Shown: in pieces, positions 24,816 to 36,157 of the stretch
How the letters are laid out: every line of letters starts with the position of its first letter
How positions within the stretch are numbered: position 1 is the first letter of the stretch
Source: Alectoria sarmentosa
Taxonomy: Eukaryota > Ascomycota > Lecanoromycetes > Lecanorales > Parmeliaceae
Assembly (NCBI GenBank): GCA_009733775.1
Contig: WOGZ01000055.1
Coordinates: forward strand, 62,001-126,000
Direction: 5' to 3'
DNA length: 64,000 bases
Made by a program: the position numbers and the translations under genes
Notes under the pieces: generated by a model
Told to the model about the DNA's origin: nothing
The model's input: the letters and a program-made list of their open reading frames with translations, nothing else
The model's database searches: none

Positions 24816-26639
24816 CTACTCTTAGAAGAGTCACTCGGTCGGTCGACCAAGAGGTCGTTTTGCATGTATCCGTTTGACAGTTTGCTTGGAGAGCCGGTCA
24901 GTTGATAGAGCCATTGAGACGTGCTTACATCTAGAGTTCACTAGACGATAGATCTTCGAAAATCCGTCTATCAGAAAGATGATATTTGGAGAAAAGGGGA
25001 TTTGTAAGGGAGAGGATGGTTCAGCCGTCCATACGCTCGATGGCCAGCTGTATGCACGTTTGCTCGCTATCGACCTATCGCTTGCATAGCCTTGCATTGC
25101 TGCGCAAATCCGTCTGATCAAAATTAGGCTGCTGGAGGGCTGGGATCAAAATTTGCTTACATTGTAAGCTTATCGTATTTGGATTACGACTTGGTCGCAA
25201 CGGCATAAGATGCAGAGGATCTTATACAGATACTTTCCTGATATATTTTGTTTGTAAAAACGGGATCCGACTGCGTGAACAGGAAGGAATCCTTCGGTTT
25301 CTTCGATGCAGGTCAGAGTTGTCGTATCTACAAGACAATCCTACAGAAAACGGATCCGACTGCTTTAACAGATATGACTGAACAGATACGAGTTCCTTCG
25401 ATGCGGGGCAAAGTTGCCATGTTCTAAGACGATTCTAAAAAACCTGTTCAACGAGTATACGTGTAGCATAGATCCTTTACCGAGATACCGAGGGACCATC
25501 GTAAACAGGTATCAGAAACAAAAGACTGTCAACAGCCTGTTTCTTCAACTTAAAGCTGTCTGTTGTAGACCGTGCTATGACTGTAACATGCCAATTGATG
25601 CATGATTAATGACAGAAAGGAGTGGCGGATGGACATAAAATATAACGACAGGCTGATTTGTTCAAGTTGCTCGCAATGGTAAGCAAATTGTGCAATTCGC
25701 CTTACTCTAGGCCGATTTGGCTCTGCTGCATGATGCATGAAACATCGTCAGCCTCGTCATGATTTCACCATGGGTTGCAACATCTGGAAATCCATTGGTT
25801 CATGTGATACGGGCTGCCTTGGATCGAGGATTGATCACTACGTAGAAATTGTTTTCAATTTCCGCGTTCTCAAGCTTGACGCTTTATTGCAAAGCCATTA
25901 CCACGACGACAGTGAGATCCTAAATAGGCCTATCGAAGAAAAATTGTACTAGTAATAGCTGGGAGGTGTGAACAATTCACGGTCACGGCTATGATAGCCT
26001 ACTTATCCACAAGCTATCACAATACCGAGGATTTTGGCCATGGGAGATGGGGGAGACGCAGATTGGAAGTTGAGAAGGCGTTGAATATGAGCGCAGCAAA
26101 TAATGGGGCCGTGATTAGATCTCCCTTAGTGATCCCATCATTCAAGGAGGGTGATTTGCTGTGGTCTGGCGAGTGGTGCCGATAAGGAGAGGATCAGAAG
26201 GATGATCGATGCCGAGAGCCCGAGAATCTGGTTCATAGGAGCAGTCCTAACCAGTCACGTTCTCACGTTCAACGAGATACGGTGTCTGGTGGTGTGGCCG
26301 AATTGGCATTGGATGCTCGAGTCATTGCCCATAAACAGGCCGTCATCATAGGGCATGATACGCGCGTATCTGATCGATTAATACTATGAAGGGCGTCAAG
26401 AGCATCACATCGTGTCCAGATTGGTCGAACTCATGTGATAAGTTGCATGAGTGAAGTGGAGTAAGGCTGAGAGAGTGGACTTAGCGCGTGCAAATGACAT
26501 ATCAAAGCTTGGCATCGCCACATCCAAGGCAGACAAAGCAAATATGAACGGTCGCCGCAGCAACAGTCCCAGCAGTGAATGAGCTCCCTGAAGAACAAGA
26601 CCAACCTTCAAGCAAGAACCAAGAAAGAAGGCTCGCTCG
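24816..26639. other. Gene-poor region
   Basis: Should contain the missing 5' exon and promoter of the membrane-protein gene. Apart from a short tandem duplication at 25258-25440, no coding or RNA feature is supported. Several ORFs of 60-96 codons have no domain. Confidence 0.45.
25258..25440. repeat. Imperfect tandem duplication, about 90-95 bp unit
   Basis: Two adjacent units share AACGG(G)ATCCGACTGC near their start, TTCGATGC in the middle and AAGACRATYCTA near the end, in the same order. The second unit has an extra ACAGAT duplication. No ORF crosses it. Confidence 0.6.
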
Positions 26640-29160
26640 CATGAGCAAAAGCCCCCGGACCAACGTCGACAACGAGAAATAGAAGGAGAAGGCTACACAG
26701 CACAGAAGATGAGAAGACGACGAGGCGCATCTGCCGGAGCCCGAGGAGACAAAACATCGATAAGGCCTTTTGATTCTGGTCTAGTCAAGAGATCAGGAAC
26801 ACGAACAATGGTCCACCCTAAGACCATGTCGGTGGAGGCTGTGCTGTTCGCGGGATGCGCCAAGCTGACTCTCGTTGTGTTCGTGCAATAGGGAACTACA
26901 CAAGGTGTAATACACGAAGAGAAAGGGGCTGTCACAGCATGTGGTTTAATGGACGGAGCGCATTCCAGCAGGCCCCATCATTAGTGCACCCACAAGCCCG
27001 ACGTCAAGATCGCAATACGCAAACACCATGTACTATCCAGTCGTAGTGGAAGCCACATCGCAGATCGCGCCAGATTGAATCGATGTGTACTCGATCTACG
27101 CACATCGACATCAAAGGCCATCTTATCCACCAATTCCGGGATCTGAAACCTCTTCCGCTCTTGTCTTCTTTTTCAAGGGCTTATGGAAATACACGCGCCC
27201 ATCACAAGGGCGGACCACAGAACCTGGTTGCAGTGTTTTCCAGCGTGACTACTTTGGACGACCCGCATTCTTTGCTTGAAGTTCTCAATTGGCAAAGCAG
27301 ATGCGTATCGTTATATATTACGAAAAAGTCTGCAAAAAAGGACCGGTCTTTCGGGCAAAGAATCGCAACCCCCACAGACCAACGACAGAGTACACGTGTC
27401 TAGATGTTGAGATGACAGTCGAGGAGAAAGATCGTGAGACTCTGAAAATAATGAATGGAGTGCTAAAGCATACCCTCAGGGGCATCTGCGAGGTCTTTTA
27501 CGACGAACTTCCGGCAGTCAGGCATTTTCCCCACGAGGACTCGATGTGGCTGGACGAGACCCCAAGAATACCTTCAAGGAGGGAGTGCAGATGCTTATAG
27601 ATTCCGGCAGGACCGACGAGAGTAGCCACCCCCCGTCACCTTTGAATATCTCCATACGAGAGACGGACTTTGGCTTGGCGAGCTCATGAAGGAGAAGGAC
27701 CATACAGACTACTGCATGTTCGACAAGTTCCCAGCCTCCGCACGACGTTTCTACACTATGCCCGATCCCCGACCCAATAATACGAACTCTTTCTATTCAT
27801 TCCTCCACGGTCAAGAAATTGTGACCCGTGGCCTGCGTATACACGATGCACAGATTTTGGAGGAGCAGATGAAGGCGCAAGGGGTAGTTGCTCCAAGTAC
27901 GGAGAAATTTATGAAGGACTTCAAATCCGTACACCACCATATGCAGGCGCAGGCATAGGACTCGAGAGAATCGTCATGATTATGCTCCAGATGGGCAACA
28001 TCCGCTTGGCATCGATCTTCCACGGAGAACCTAAGAGTCTCCCAGCAAAGCTTCAACTCCGCCATCCCTGAGATAATGCACTCAATGCATCTAGGGAAGG
28101 GTCAGCTTGTCAAGACAGGAGCAAAATGCTACCCCTTGAACATGTCACTGCCAAGTACGGAGACCTTCAAACACCTCCTGAACAGAGGACCGTAAGCGGA
28201 TCTGTCGTCACGGGGAGACAGGTGCTACGGTTCTCTGGATTCCTGTTCACGGATACGCTATACTGCCTAGCGACCCACTGTGTGGTGAGAGCCAGCTTAT
28301 AAAGGTGACTTTTTCTCTCTCTTCATGATTTCTAATATATTAGAACCTTTAATCCTTTCACTGATGATGTATTACTGCGTTCTTGAACTGGCCCAAGAAA
28401 AAACACTCTCACCTGGAACCCATCTGGGCGCTAGTCGTCATTGAGTTCGAGGAGGGTTTGGGCACGAAATTCGGTTGGAAAACTTTTATCTGCGTGACTA
28501 AAGAGCGTGTCGATACTACCAGACAGGTTTCTTCACATGATCACAATGTCGCCTGAAAGATCCGCCACGCAGAGAAAGAGGGTATAAGGATCGAGAAGTT
28601 TGAGGAAGGTGAGGAAGTGCCAGACGCTCTCCGATATCACCTTTTGGTGTGACACGATGCATCGACGCTACTTTTTGGCTCAGGACAAAAAGAGGACGAT
28701 TCAGTCTCTGGTTGTTCTGGCGCAATTTGCTCCAAAGCACTCCTATCAAGTCCAAATCTCTCTGGACTTCCGAAGCGCGCCATCTGGCACTAATGAGTAA
28801 GTTATTCCGCATGCCATCTAATTGGCCAAGCAATCAGGCACCACGGAAATGATGTTTGGAGGCGCCGCTTCCTCGAGCGCCATGCTTCGCACCATGTTCG
28901 TGGCTCGAGGATGAGGGTGGTGCATAGCACCTACAAGCAAGTCGCGAATGATTTCAGACTCACGCAGAAAAGTGATTTCAGACAAAAGTTGGGGGGAAGG
29001 GAGGACCCTATCTACGAATGTCACCCACCTCATGGCCTGGGCCTCAGTGGAGCTGCGCTATTGTAGGAATTCTTTGAGAATGGCTTTGAAGATAATGACT
29101 GAACAGGACAGAGACTCGCTCCCAACATTTCTTATTTCGGCGCTCAAGTAAAGGAATACC
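26640..29160 (+). pseudogene. Decayed AspRS-DUF2156 fusion (ergosteryl-3beta-O-aspartate synthase type)
   Basis: Remnant of a fusion between aspartyl-tRNA synthetase and a DUF2156 aminoacyl-tRNA transferase, the ErdS architecture that aspartylates ergosterol. In order: an OB-fold remnant (TTQGVIHEEKGAVT); the class II motif 1 region (ARLNRCVLDLRTS, QGLMEIHAP); CSVFQRDYFGRPAFFA; GPVFRAKNRN with TEYTCLDVEM; HFPHEDSMWLDETPRI; RRFYTMPDP; PPYAGAGIGLERIV with GNIRLAS; then the DUF2156 part with GYAILPSDPLCGES, LNWPKKKHSHLEPIWALV, LGTKFGWKTFICV, MHRRYFLAQDK, VVLAQFAPKHSYQV, YKQVANDFRLTQKSDFRQK and HPPHGLGL. Lesions: in-frame stops at 26889, 27144 and 27277, and frame changes near 27200, 27565, 27660, 27930 and in the DUF2156 half. 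Too damaged to be functional. A cytosolic DPS1-type AspRS copy is excluded by the DUF2156 continuation. Confidence 0.85.
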
Positions 29161-30068
29161 TTTACAGCATGAATTTTCCTATCGAGCGTTGTTTTCTGCA
29201 TGTCACACATTCTCTACCACCCTTTCATAGACTCACTTGTCGACATTACCTAGGCGCCAGGAGTAGTGCGCATGATGATCTCCGAGCCTGTGATATTTAT
29301 TTACATGTTCAGGGTTCGAGACTCAAGGCCAACAATACCCCTTTCTTTGTTCTAATTCGAGAGCAGGGCCCGATGAGTGGAGGAAGTCGGCCTCGGATCG
29401 GGAGTTCTTGACCGGTGCCAGCGCTTAATTTCTAGGCCACCACCATCACCAAAGCGGCCAGCATCCAACCACTTGCTAGCTCGATATTTGAATCTACACC
29501 AAATATGCTGCACCAGCTGCTTTGGTCCTCAATGGACTTTGTAGGCGGTTTCAACTTTGATGAATTTGGCAGTAGCAATCATCATCCCCGCTTTCACTTG
29601 AAATCAAAGGTCGCAATTGTGTAAATGCACATCTCTCCTTCCCTCTTTCCTTTTCCCCATCATCATTCCTTCACTTCGCCTGCTACTATTGTTGATTCGC
29701 GCGCCTTTTCTTTATCAATGGTTTATTCATCACTCTTTCGGCTCTCTTTTTTACCCAAGCCACACATTTATCACGAACAATGAATCCGTTGTAAACACTC
29801 TCTTTCATTCATTTCACGTGGCCCCACGCGTCGGATCAACGTTTATTCCCTGACCTCAACACTGTGCAGCTGCGTTGCCCAACGATTACCATCAACTTTA
29901 CCACCACACTCATTCACTGCATAGGTCTGTGCCTACAATCACTGTTCCGCGCAATTCGCATATCGCATCAGAACATTGACTGTAGACTCTCATTCGGCTC
30001 TATCGGCACTCATTTTCATATCCTAAATTCGTCAGCTTATCCTACTACATGCGAGTACTAGTACCACC
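29161..30068. promoter_or_regulatory. Upstream region of the GH128 gene with CT-rich leader
   Basis: The stretch 29625-29760 is strongly pyrimidine-rich on the plus strand (runs of CTTCC, CTTTTCC, CATCATT). Such tracts often mark core promoters of well-expressed fungal genes. Short ORFs at 29617-29853 and 29864-30061 have no domain and are probably leader sequence. I see no other feature. Confidence 0.4.
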
Positions 30069-31145
30069 ATGCATCTTTCTCTTCCAATCCTAGCCCTGGC
30101 GGCCTTTTCCCTCAACGGCGTCTTCGCCAAGCCAGTACACGGCCCTCTCCATCGCAAAAACAGGCGCGACGAGTATGCCGGCGTGAACTGGAACGATCCC
30201 GCTCTCTACAAGAATGTAGACTGGAGTACCGTCAACTACGATGGCGCTTCCACTCCAACGCCCGCCGCAGCTTCGACTCCCGCGCAGGCTGCGCCAGTCG
30301 TCGACACCTCGCCCTCCCCTTCGCCCGCCGCAAGTGCCGGAACAACAACCAGCAACACCGGCGCCAGCAGCAACAGTAATTCCGGTACTACAACCAGCAG
30401 CTCTGGAAAGCGCGGTCTTGCTTACAACCCTAGCTCTGGAAATCTCGACATCTGGGAGAGCTACAGTTCGATAACGTGGGGATACAACTGGGACGACACG
30501 CCTCAAGGTCTCCCTTCTCAGTTCCAATACGTGCCGACTCTATGGGGCACTGCCTCGGTTCATTCTGACAACTGGGACTCAGCCGTCAAAGCCGCAACCT
30601 CTGGCTCCGGGACCCACTACCTCATGTCGTTCAACGAACCCGATAACGAGAGCCAAGCGAACATGGACGTCGGCTCCGCCGTCGCAGCCTTCAACCAGTA
30701 CATGAAGCAATACGCCAGCGACAACGTGTTGCTCGGCTCCCCGAGTGTCACCAACGGCGCAGGCACGAACAGCGCCGGTATCCCCCAAGGACTCGACTGG
30801 CTTTCCCCCTTTCTCGAACAATGCACCGGCTGCCCCATCTCCTTTGTCCCCATCCACTGGTACGGCTGCCAGAACGGATGCCCGGTCTCCTCCGATGTCA
30901 GCGACTTCCAATCGCATGTCCAGTCGGCGATTGCCGCTGCGACGAACCCGGCGACTGGGGAGAAGGTGCCGGTGTGGGTTACCGAGTTCCAATCGTTTAC
31001 GGACCCGGAGGGTTTCCTGGGGGAGATTCTGCCCTGGTTGGATGGGCAGAGCGGTGTAGAGAGGTATGCTTATTTCATGGCCACGGATGGGATTTTGGTC
31101 AATGGGGGGAGTGTGAATGCTGTGGGGGCAAAGTATGCTTCTTGA
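30069..31145 (+). CDS. Secreted glycoside hydrolase family 128 (Asl1-like) beta-1,3-glucanase
   Basis: Single-exon gene, 358 codons. GH128 enzymes hydrolyse beta-1,3-glucan and act on the fungal cell wall or on external glucan. Residues 1-20 are a signal peptide (cut after VFA), followed by a dibasic KNRRDEY processing-like site. A Ser/Thr/Pro/Ala-rich linker spans about residues 60-112 and is probably O-glycosylated. The catalytic domain opens with KRGLAYNPSS. It carries the expected acid/base in HYLMSFNEPDN (Glu190) and nucleophile in VWVTEFQSF (Glu306), plus FVPIHWYGC and a C-terminal YAYFMATDG. All family landmarks are present, so it should be active. No GPI signal or carbohydrate-binding module is seen. 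Codon use is strongly C-ending, suggesting good expression. It lies between a decayed pseudogene and a repeat-rich region. Confidence 0.92.
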   Translation: MHLSLPILALAAFSLNGVFAKPVHGPLHRKNRRDEYAGVNWNDPALYKNVDWSTVNYDGASTPTPAAASTPAQAAPVVDTSPSPSPAASAGTTTSNTGASSNSNSGTTTSSSGKRGLAYNPSSGNLDIWESYSSITWGYNWDDTPQGLPSQFQYVPTLWGTASVHSDNWDSAVKAATSGSGTHYLMSFNEPDNESQANMDVGSAVAAFNQYMKQYASDNVLLGSPSVTNGAGTNSAGIPQGLDWLSPFLEQCTGCPISFVPIHWYGCQNGCPVSSDVSDFQSHVQSAIAAATNPATGEKVPVWVTEFQSFTDPEGFLGEILPWLDGQSGVERYAYFMATDGILVNGGSVNAVGAKYAS

Positions 31146-31659
31146 GTATAGGTTTGGATTGGTGCGGTGGGGTGGGAAATGCGGAGGCGGCTGCTGGGCA
31201 GCGGATCGGGATTTTCACTTCTTTCTTCTTCTTCTTCTTCTTCTTTCTTCTTGATGGGTTACCTACGGTGGGGATTTCTTGTCGGAGAGCATCTGTGACT
31301 ACTTTCTTGTACATGAGATTTCAGCCATGCCGTATATGAGGCCATATGTATTTCGATTATATGCACGACTTTCTTCCTTACAAGAATCTGTTCGATTGCC
31401 TTTGTGAAGACTCGTTTGAATGAGAATGATTCTGACCTGGCGGGAAAATGCCGTGGGAACGAAATGGCCAAGGCCTCTCTCTTTCTCTCTCTTTTGATGG
31501 TGGGAATCCATCCATCCACACAGTCGTAGGTCTGGTTAGAATTACTATTAGAGGGAGAATTTATATCTTCCCTGTGATCCTTGAAGCTTGACGCTCGGCA
31601 CGGGTATTGGTTTTCCCTCCCTCATTGCGATTGTTCTAAAATTCAGGTTCTGGGATTAG

Positions 31660-32150
31660 TGGAATGGATGAATTGGATGAATTGGATGAATCCGCCATCC
31701 CCCTACTCCCATGCCCCCCCCTTTTTTTTTTTTTTTCTGGCTCGTCTGAATCTTGTTCTGTACGCTTTGTTGGATGGCTGGATGGCTGGCTGAATGGATG
31801 AATGACTGAATGGCTGACTGGGTGGATGGCTGGATGGTGATTGACTGATTGACTGATTGACTGACTGGGTGACTGGATGGCTGACTGGATGGCTGGATGG
31901 CTGGTGATTGACTGACTGGGTGACTGACTGGATGGCTGAATGGCTGAATGGCTGGATGGCTGGATCGCTGAATGGCTGGATGGTGGTTGACTGACTGATT
32001 GACTAACTGGTGGTTGGACTGACTGACTGACTGACTGGTGGTTGATTGACTGATTGACTGACTGATTGATTGATTGGTGATTGATTAAATGATTGATTGG
32101 CTGGCTGGCTGGCTGACTGGTGACTGACTGATTGATTAACTGACTGGTCC
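31660..32150 (+). repeat. Degenerate TGNN tetranucleotide array
   Basis: Almost every fourth position starts TG: blocks of TGGA, TGGC, TGAA, TGAC and TGAT alternate for roughly 490 bp, with the most regular part at about 31770-32150. Local higher-order units such as TGGATGGCTGGATGGC and TGACTGATTGACTGAT recur. It contains no open protein-coding signal of note. Confidence 0.85.
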
Positions 32151-32527
32151 GATGAGGGTGGCTGGGTAAGCGGACTGTGATTCTTTTTTCATGAGCGAGG
32201 TTTTGGATGGATATGATAGGATGGGAGGGGTCTTTTTGGGGGTGGGGTGGGGATACGTATTCTCGAAAGGGAAGGGGGGCGGGTTGCTTGTTTAGGTTGG
32301 GGTCGGGAGTGGGTCGGGGGGTGGGGTTGTGGTCTAATTATTTTATAGCGATGTGTGTTCAAGGATGGTTGTGAGCTAGGTTCGCTGATTTGGGGTGGTT
32401 TGGGTGTTTTGTTGTGGGATTCATGGGTGTGAGTGTGGGGTTTGTTGTGGTTCTAGGGGTTTTTCTTGAGGGGGTCTTGTGATGGAGGTATGCTTTTGTG
32501 AAAGGTGCTGTGATCTCTGGGAATTAG

Positions 32528-32552
32528 GTATGTGTGTGTGTGTGTGTGTGTT
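32528..32552 (+). repeat. TG dinucleotide microsatellite
   Basis: About eleven TG units in a row within TATGTGTG...TGTTTG. Confidence 0.9.
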
Positions 32553-33554
32553 TGTTTGCAACGCTAAAGCTCTGAGATTGAAAAAAAGAGGGAGTTGGGA
32601 ACTCGAGGTCGACATTCGCTAGCTGGCTGGGACACGCCTCGGCGAATTGGTCTGGGACACCCAATTCCTTCATATGTTGTGCTGCATCTGTATCAAGACC
32701 TTCTGCATCTGCGCGCCGACTTCCTGATCGATGCAATCCCCTCTGTCCACGGCCAGGACGGGGCCTGTCAGCGCATCTTCCGCGGATGCTGTGGTCGAGA
32801 TGATAGATTACGTGTTTTTGGAGGGGGGTGAGATGAATGGATGTTGTTGCACGTGCTCCTCATTCCACCTGGCTACGAGGATTTGGATATGGACTGGAGA
32901 TGATGATGAAATCGTAAGCTTTGTTTATTATGACCCAAGAGAAATATTCACGCTCTTGGGCGCTGGTTGATAGCTCCGGCACGTCGATGACGGAATAGAA
33001 TCTTGCGTGCCAACGATGAGGTTCTGGGTGGGAAGGTCGGAACCGAGCGAATCCTTCAAGCCCAAGACTGCGGAGCAGCATCTTTTGGAACACCAAAGCA
33101 AGGACGCGAAAGTGACGGCGGGCTGCAAAAGGGTCGACGGCTGCCGCGCCCCAGTCTTCGCCGATGGTAAGGAATCGTGAGTGCCCGATGCGTCATCCTC
33201 TGCGAGATCGTCGCTTACGGTCCCCAAGTCGCTCGAGTCCGGGGCGCGTGCTGTCGTCCGTTGCACGCATGTCGGGTACTACAGAGCTGAAGTCAGACGT
33301 TGGATATAGCAGCATTTTTTGCTAATGGTAGAACATTTGGGGTATGCCGTGTTGCAGCATTACAGCGGGGGATGTACCACCGGTGTAAAATGGGAGGCGG
33401 ACGCTGGTGGAGAGGTGGGGCAAGGGGGTGGGTAATGGGGTGGGAGAGGTGCGTGTGGAGTTGGTGGCTCATTATTCTTCTGTGCGTCGTGGTTGAAAAG
33501 GTTGGGTTGGATTGTGAGTAGGCAGAAAATGTAAATTCCAGGATTGCTTAGGTT

Positions 33555-34677
33555 TTACTCTAGATGAGACATGCGTCGAGTAGTTCCATGACTGTCCACT
33601 TTTCTCATCAACAATCTACTCTTGTCTATAATGACTTGGCTTTCCGATGACGATAACATCTTATGTATCTTTTTGATATGTGAATTTAGATTGTCAGACC
33701 ACATTGAGCGCCTTAAGCGACATTCTGACAAGGGGCATTTGAGATATACGTTTATGTTGTGTCTTGAAGAGGTTTGCAGATAACGTTGCAAGTTGTATCT
33801 GACCTCTTGTGGATTCCAGGCTTTAGACTCCTTGGAACATGCTAGGCAAGGTGCAACCGAAGCTGTTGGGTTTTGCACAAACGGGTCAGAGATATCGCCC
33901 TCATCCTTGGCGTTTCTGGGACTTTTGTCGAAGACGGTCTGCGCGGCGTTCCTGAAGCCAAACGTAAGAGCGTCGCTCTCGAGGGACTTTGAACCGCGAT
34001 TGACTTCCACATTGCGTGCCAGAGTGTGAAGCGCCATATCCGATGCTTCATTCGCTGTCGTCACGACTTGGCCTGCGAGGATATCTAAGCTAAGGCTGTT
34101 GATATTGTGCGCGAGGGCTGAAATTTGCTCGAATTGAGCTGCATCTCGAAGGCGAGACGATGTTCTATAAGATCAGACGTCAAAGTAAGCTGTCCGAAGT
34201 ATAGAAGGGAGATCGAGGCTTTCAAAGAACGATTGGAGTTGAGGAGTTGTCAATACCCAATGCTACTGAGTTGCACCATCATCAACGTCTCCTTCATTCT
34301 ATCCAACGACTTCCGCAAACTTTTGACCTTTTCTCGTCTCGAGACTAGCCGGAAGGCACCCCATTTGCGTATAACAAATTTTCTGGAGGCAAAGTCTGGT
34401 TCGCGATCTAGCGTAAGAGACATGATTGTGTCGATTTTGTCAGAGCATAGCCTTAGCGCCGACTCCATCGTAGGATCTAGCGATTGTTGTTGTGGTTCAC
34501 GAGCAAAATGCTCAAGCACTTTTGTCAGGAATTCGAGGTCTGAATTGACATTACGCACGTTTTCTGGAGCATCTTGAATTGATCCCCAGAAATCGCAGAG
34601 CTTTTTGGTACTTGAGCTAGCTGAAAGGCCAGCGACGTAACAGCCATCACGCTTGCGGCTGCGGAGAGTCCGTCCAT
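33555..34677 (-). pseudogene. Broken gene: fungal STAND-type N-terminal domain plus C2H2-like tail
   Basis: Reading minus from ATG 34677 gives MDGLSAAASVMAVTSLAFQLA. After a one-base frame change near 34610 it continues with STKKLCDFWGSIQDAPENVR, SDLEFLTKVLEH, LRLCSDKIDTIMSL and FVIRKWGAFRLVSRREKVKS. This is the helical N-terminal domain often found at the front of fungal NLR/STAND proteins (Helo-like family as I recall it). The frame stops at 34250 and a different frame, with a further in-frame TGA, carries the downstream helix and then CLACSKESKAWNPQ, LKCPLSECRLRRSMWSDNL and HIKKIHKM, a degenerate C2H2 pair. The tail is clearly paralogous to the C-terminus of the gene at 48903-52967. Two or more lesions make a pseudogene likely, though unmodelled introns could rescue part of it. 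A MITE-like element sits about 240 bp upstream of the start. Confidence 0.65.
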
Positions 34678-34915
34678 TATGAGTCAAACGGATTGTGTGT
34701 GTCCTTGGGCAGGTGCTCCTTTCTGTGATATGATGTTGATGAAGAAGTCGTTGTTCAGGAATGTATAGCAATCGTAGCTTTGCGTTGTGCGTGCAACTCA
34801 GCCTTGTCCTCTGCAGCCCAGCTGCCTGCATACCCCGCCTGCAGCCGTCTCGGAGATCAGCCCCATCGGATGGAAAGTGCTCGAGGCTTAGCACGGCCTT
34901 GGCAGCTTCAACCGG

Positions 34916-35520
34916 CAGGGCGCCCGATGGTCCAGACCGTCCGTCCAAAGGCCTGAACTGGTCCATTTGAAGCTATATAAACGGTTCGTAGTCCGTCCAA
35001 ATAGTCAGACGGTCTAAGTCCATTTGGACCGTCCTTCCAGACGGTCTAAATCCATTTGGATCTACCACCCCCCTTCGAGTCGATATTTCGTGTCTGCTTT
35101 GCGGGGTGATGTGAGGAGTCGTGGTCCTTGCAGCGATGGTAACTGAAGTTGAAATAGTAGTAGAAGCCTCTGATAGCTCGGATTCATCGTCGCTATGTGC
35201 CATGATGATGCGATTGTTGAATAATAATGTGACATTAATGTGTTGAGCCTAGGAGAAAAATTTGTTCTCAATCAGCCTTATCACATCAGCCCTATTGCAT
35301 TGCTATTACTCCATAAATATACGCCTATCATGCTCAGATATGCAGCAGTCGAAATGGACCATCTGGACTATTGGTTCAGACCGTCCGTCCATACTACTGG
35401 ACCAGTCCATGGTAGTCCGTTCAGTAGCATGGGCCTGTCCGGACTACTAGTCTATTAGACTAGTCCAGACCGCTAAGGACTAGTAGTTCGATTTGGTGGT
35501 CTGGACCATCGGGCGCCCTG
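34916..35520. mobile_element. MITE-like element with 23-bp perfect terminal inverted repeats
   Basis: The first 23 bases (34916-34938, starting CAGGGCGCCCGATGG) are the exact reverse complement of the last 23 (35498-35520). The 605-bp interior is full of shorter direct and inverted copies of GTCCGTCC, CCATTTGGA and GTCCAGAC, as in subterminal repeats of hAT-like elements. Direct repeats of GCTTCAAC flank it (34905-34912 and 35520-35527), but the left one is offset from the terminus by 3 nt. The 8-bp duplication is therefore suggestive rather than clean. No transposase is encoded; the small minus ORF inside (35203-34973) is probably incidental. Confidence 0.7.
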
Positions 35521-36157
35521 CTTCAACGTCTCAAGGCTGATATCCATCAGCAAGAACTTCGACAAAGGGGTACATCCTAGCTGCCAGGCAATTGAGTTGA
35601 AGTCTTACGCAAGCCGTCATCAGGAAAGAAGGCTATTTTAAACGTATATTTCATAAGCCATTCAATGAGGTATTCTTCAGCCCTACACAGAATCCGTATG
35701 CATCTGGAAGGGCTGTTTATTCGGACATGCAACATTTGATAGATTCTCTCCAAAGTCTGGCAATGGAATTTCTAGAAAAATTCCCAAAAAGAAGCTGCAT
35801 CAAGTATTGAACTGCACGACTCTCGCATGGTCAAACGTATATTTAAAAAAACCCCAGTCACAAGAGCTGGATTACCGTTTAGATACGCTCGTATTTTACC
35901 CGAATCCCTAAGAAGAATTCGTAGGTAACAGGCTCAATGACCCCCGCTTCTTGGTACTTGTACCACTAGTCCTAGCTCTGTCCTGTAATTTGACTCTCTA
36001 TTCACACTTGCGCTTTTGGGACAACCTCTGCTCTTCAAACTCAAGGTCGAATGCCATAACTATCCTAGATACCTCCCAAGCATGAGCTCAGTCTCATTAA
36101 TCAAGCAGCTCGATTCGTGCAATCCCTCGATTTCCCCTAGTACGAAGCGCCTTGACC
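35521..36157. other. Spacer between MITE and Zn2Cys6 pseudogene
   Basis: No gene is supported. The string AAACGTATATTT occurs twice (near 35640 and 35836), which may be a small repeat. Some frames read like decayed coding sequence but I cannot name a family. Confidence 0.4.

Larger units (their letters stand above)
31146..33554. other. Repeat-rich non-coding region
   Basis: Contains CTT runs (31203-31250), a poly-T tract (31720-31738), the TGNN tetranucleotide array (31660-32150), G-rich tracts (32220-32335) and a TG microsatellite (32528-32552). On the minus strand a two-exon small ORF from ATG 33270 can be spliced in phase and reads to 32860, but it has no known domain. No gene is firmly supported. 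Confidence 0.55.

Noticed and set aside
29290..29340. GGTTCGAGAC resembling a tRNA B box
   Set aside because: No matching A box or cloverleaf upstream.
30090..30992. Long minus-strand ORFs over the GH128 gene
   Set aside because: Mirror frames of a C-ending, GC-rich gene whose plus-strand product has all catalytic motifs.
32860..33270. Two-exon small gene on the minus strand starting at 33270
   Set aside because: A phase-consistent splice (donor GTAAGC) can be drawn, giving about 100 residues with FQKMLLRSLGLEGFARF, but no family or other support; could be chance.
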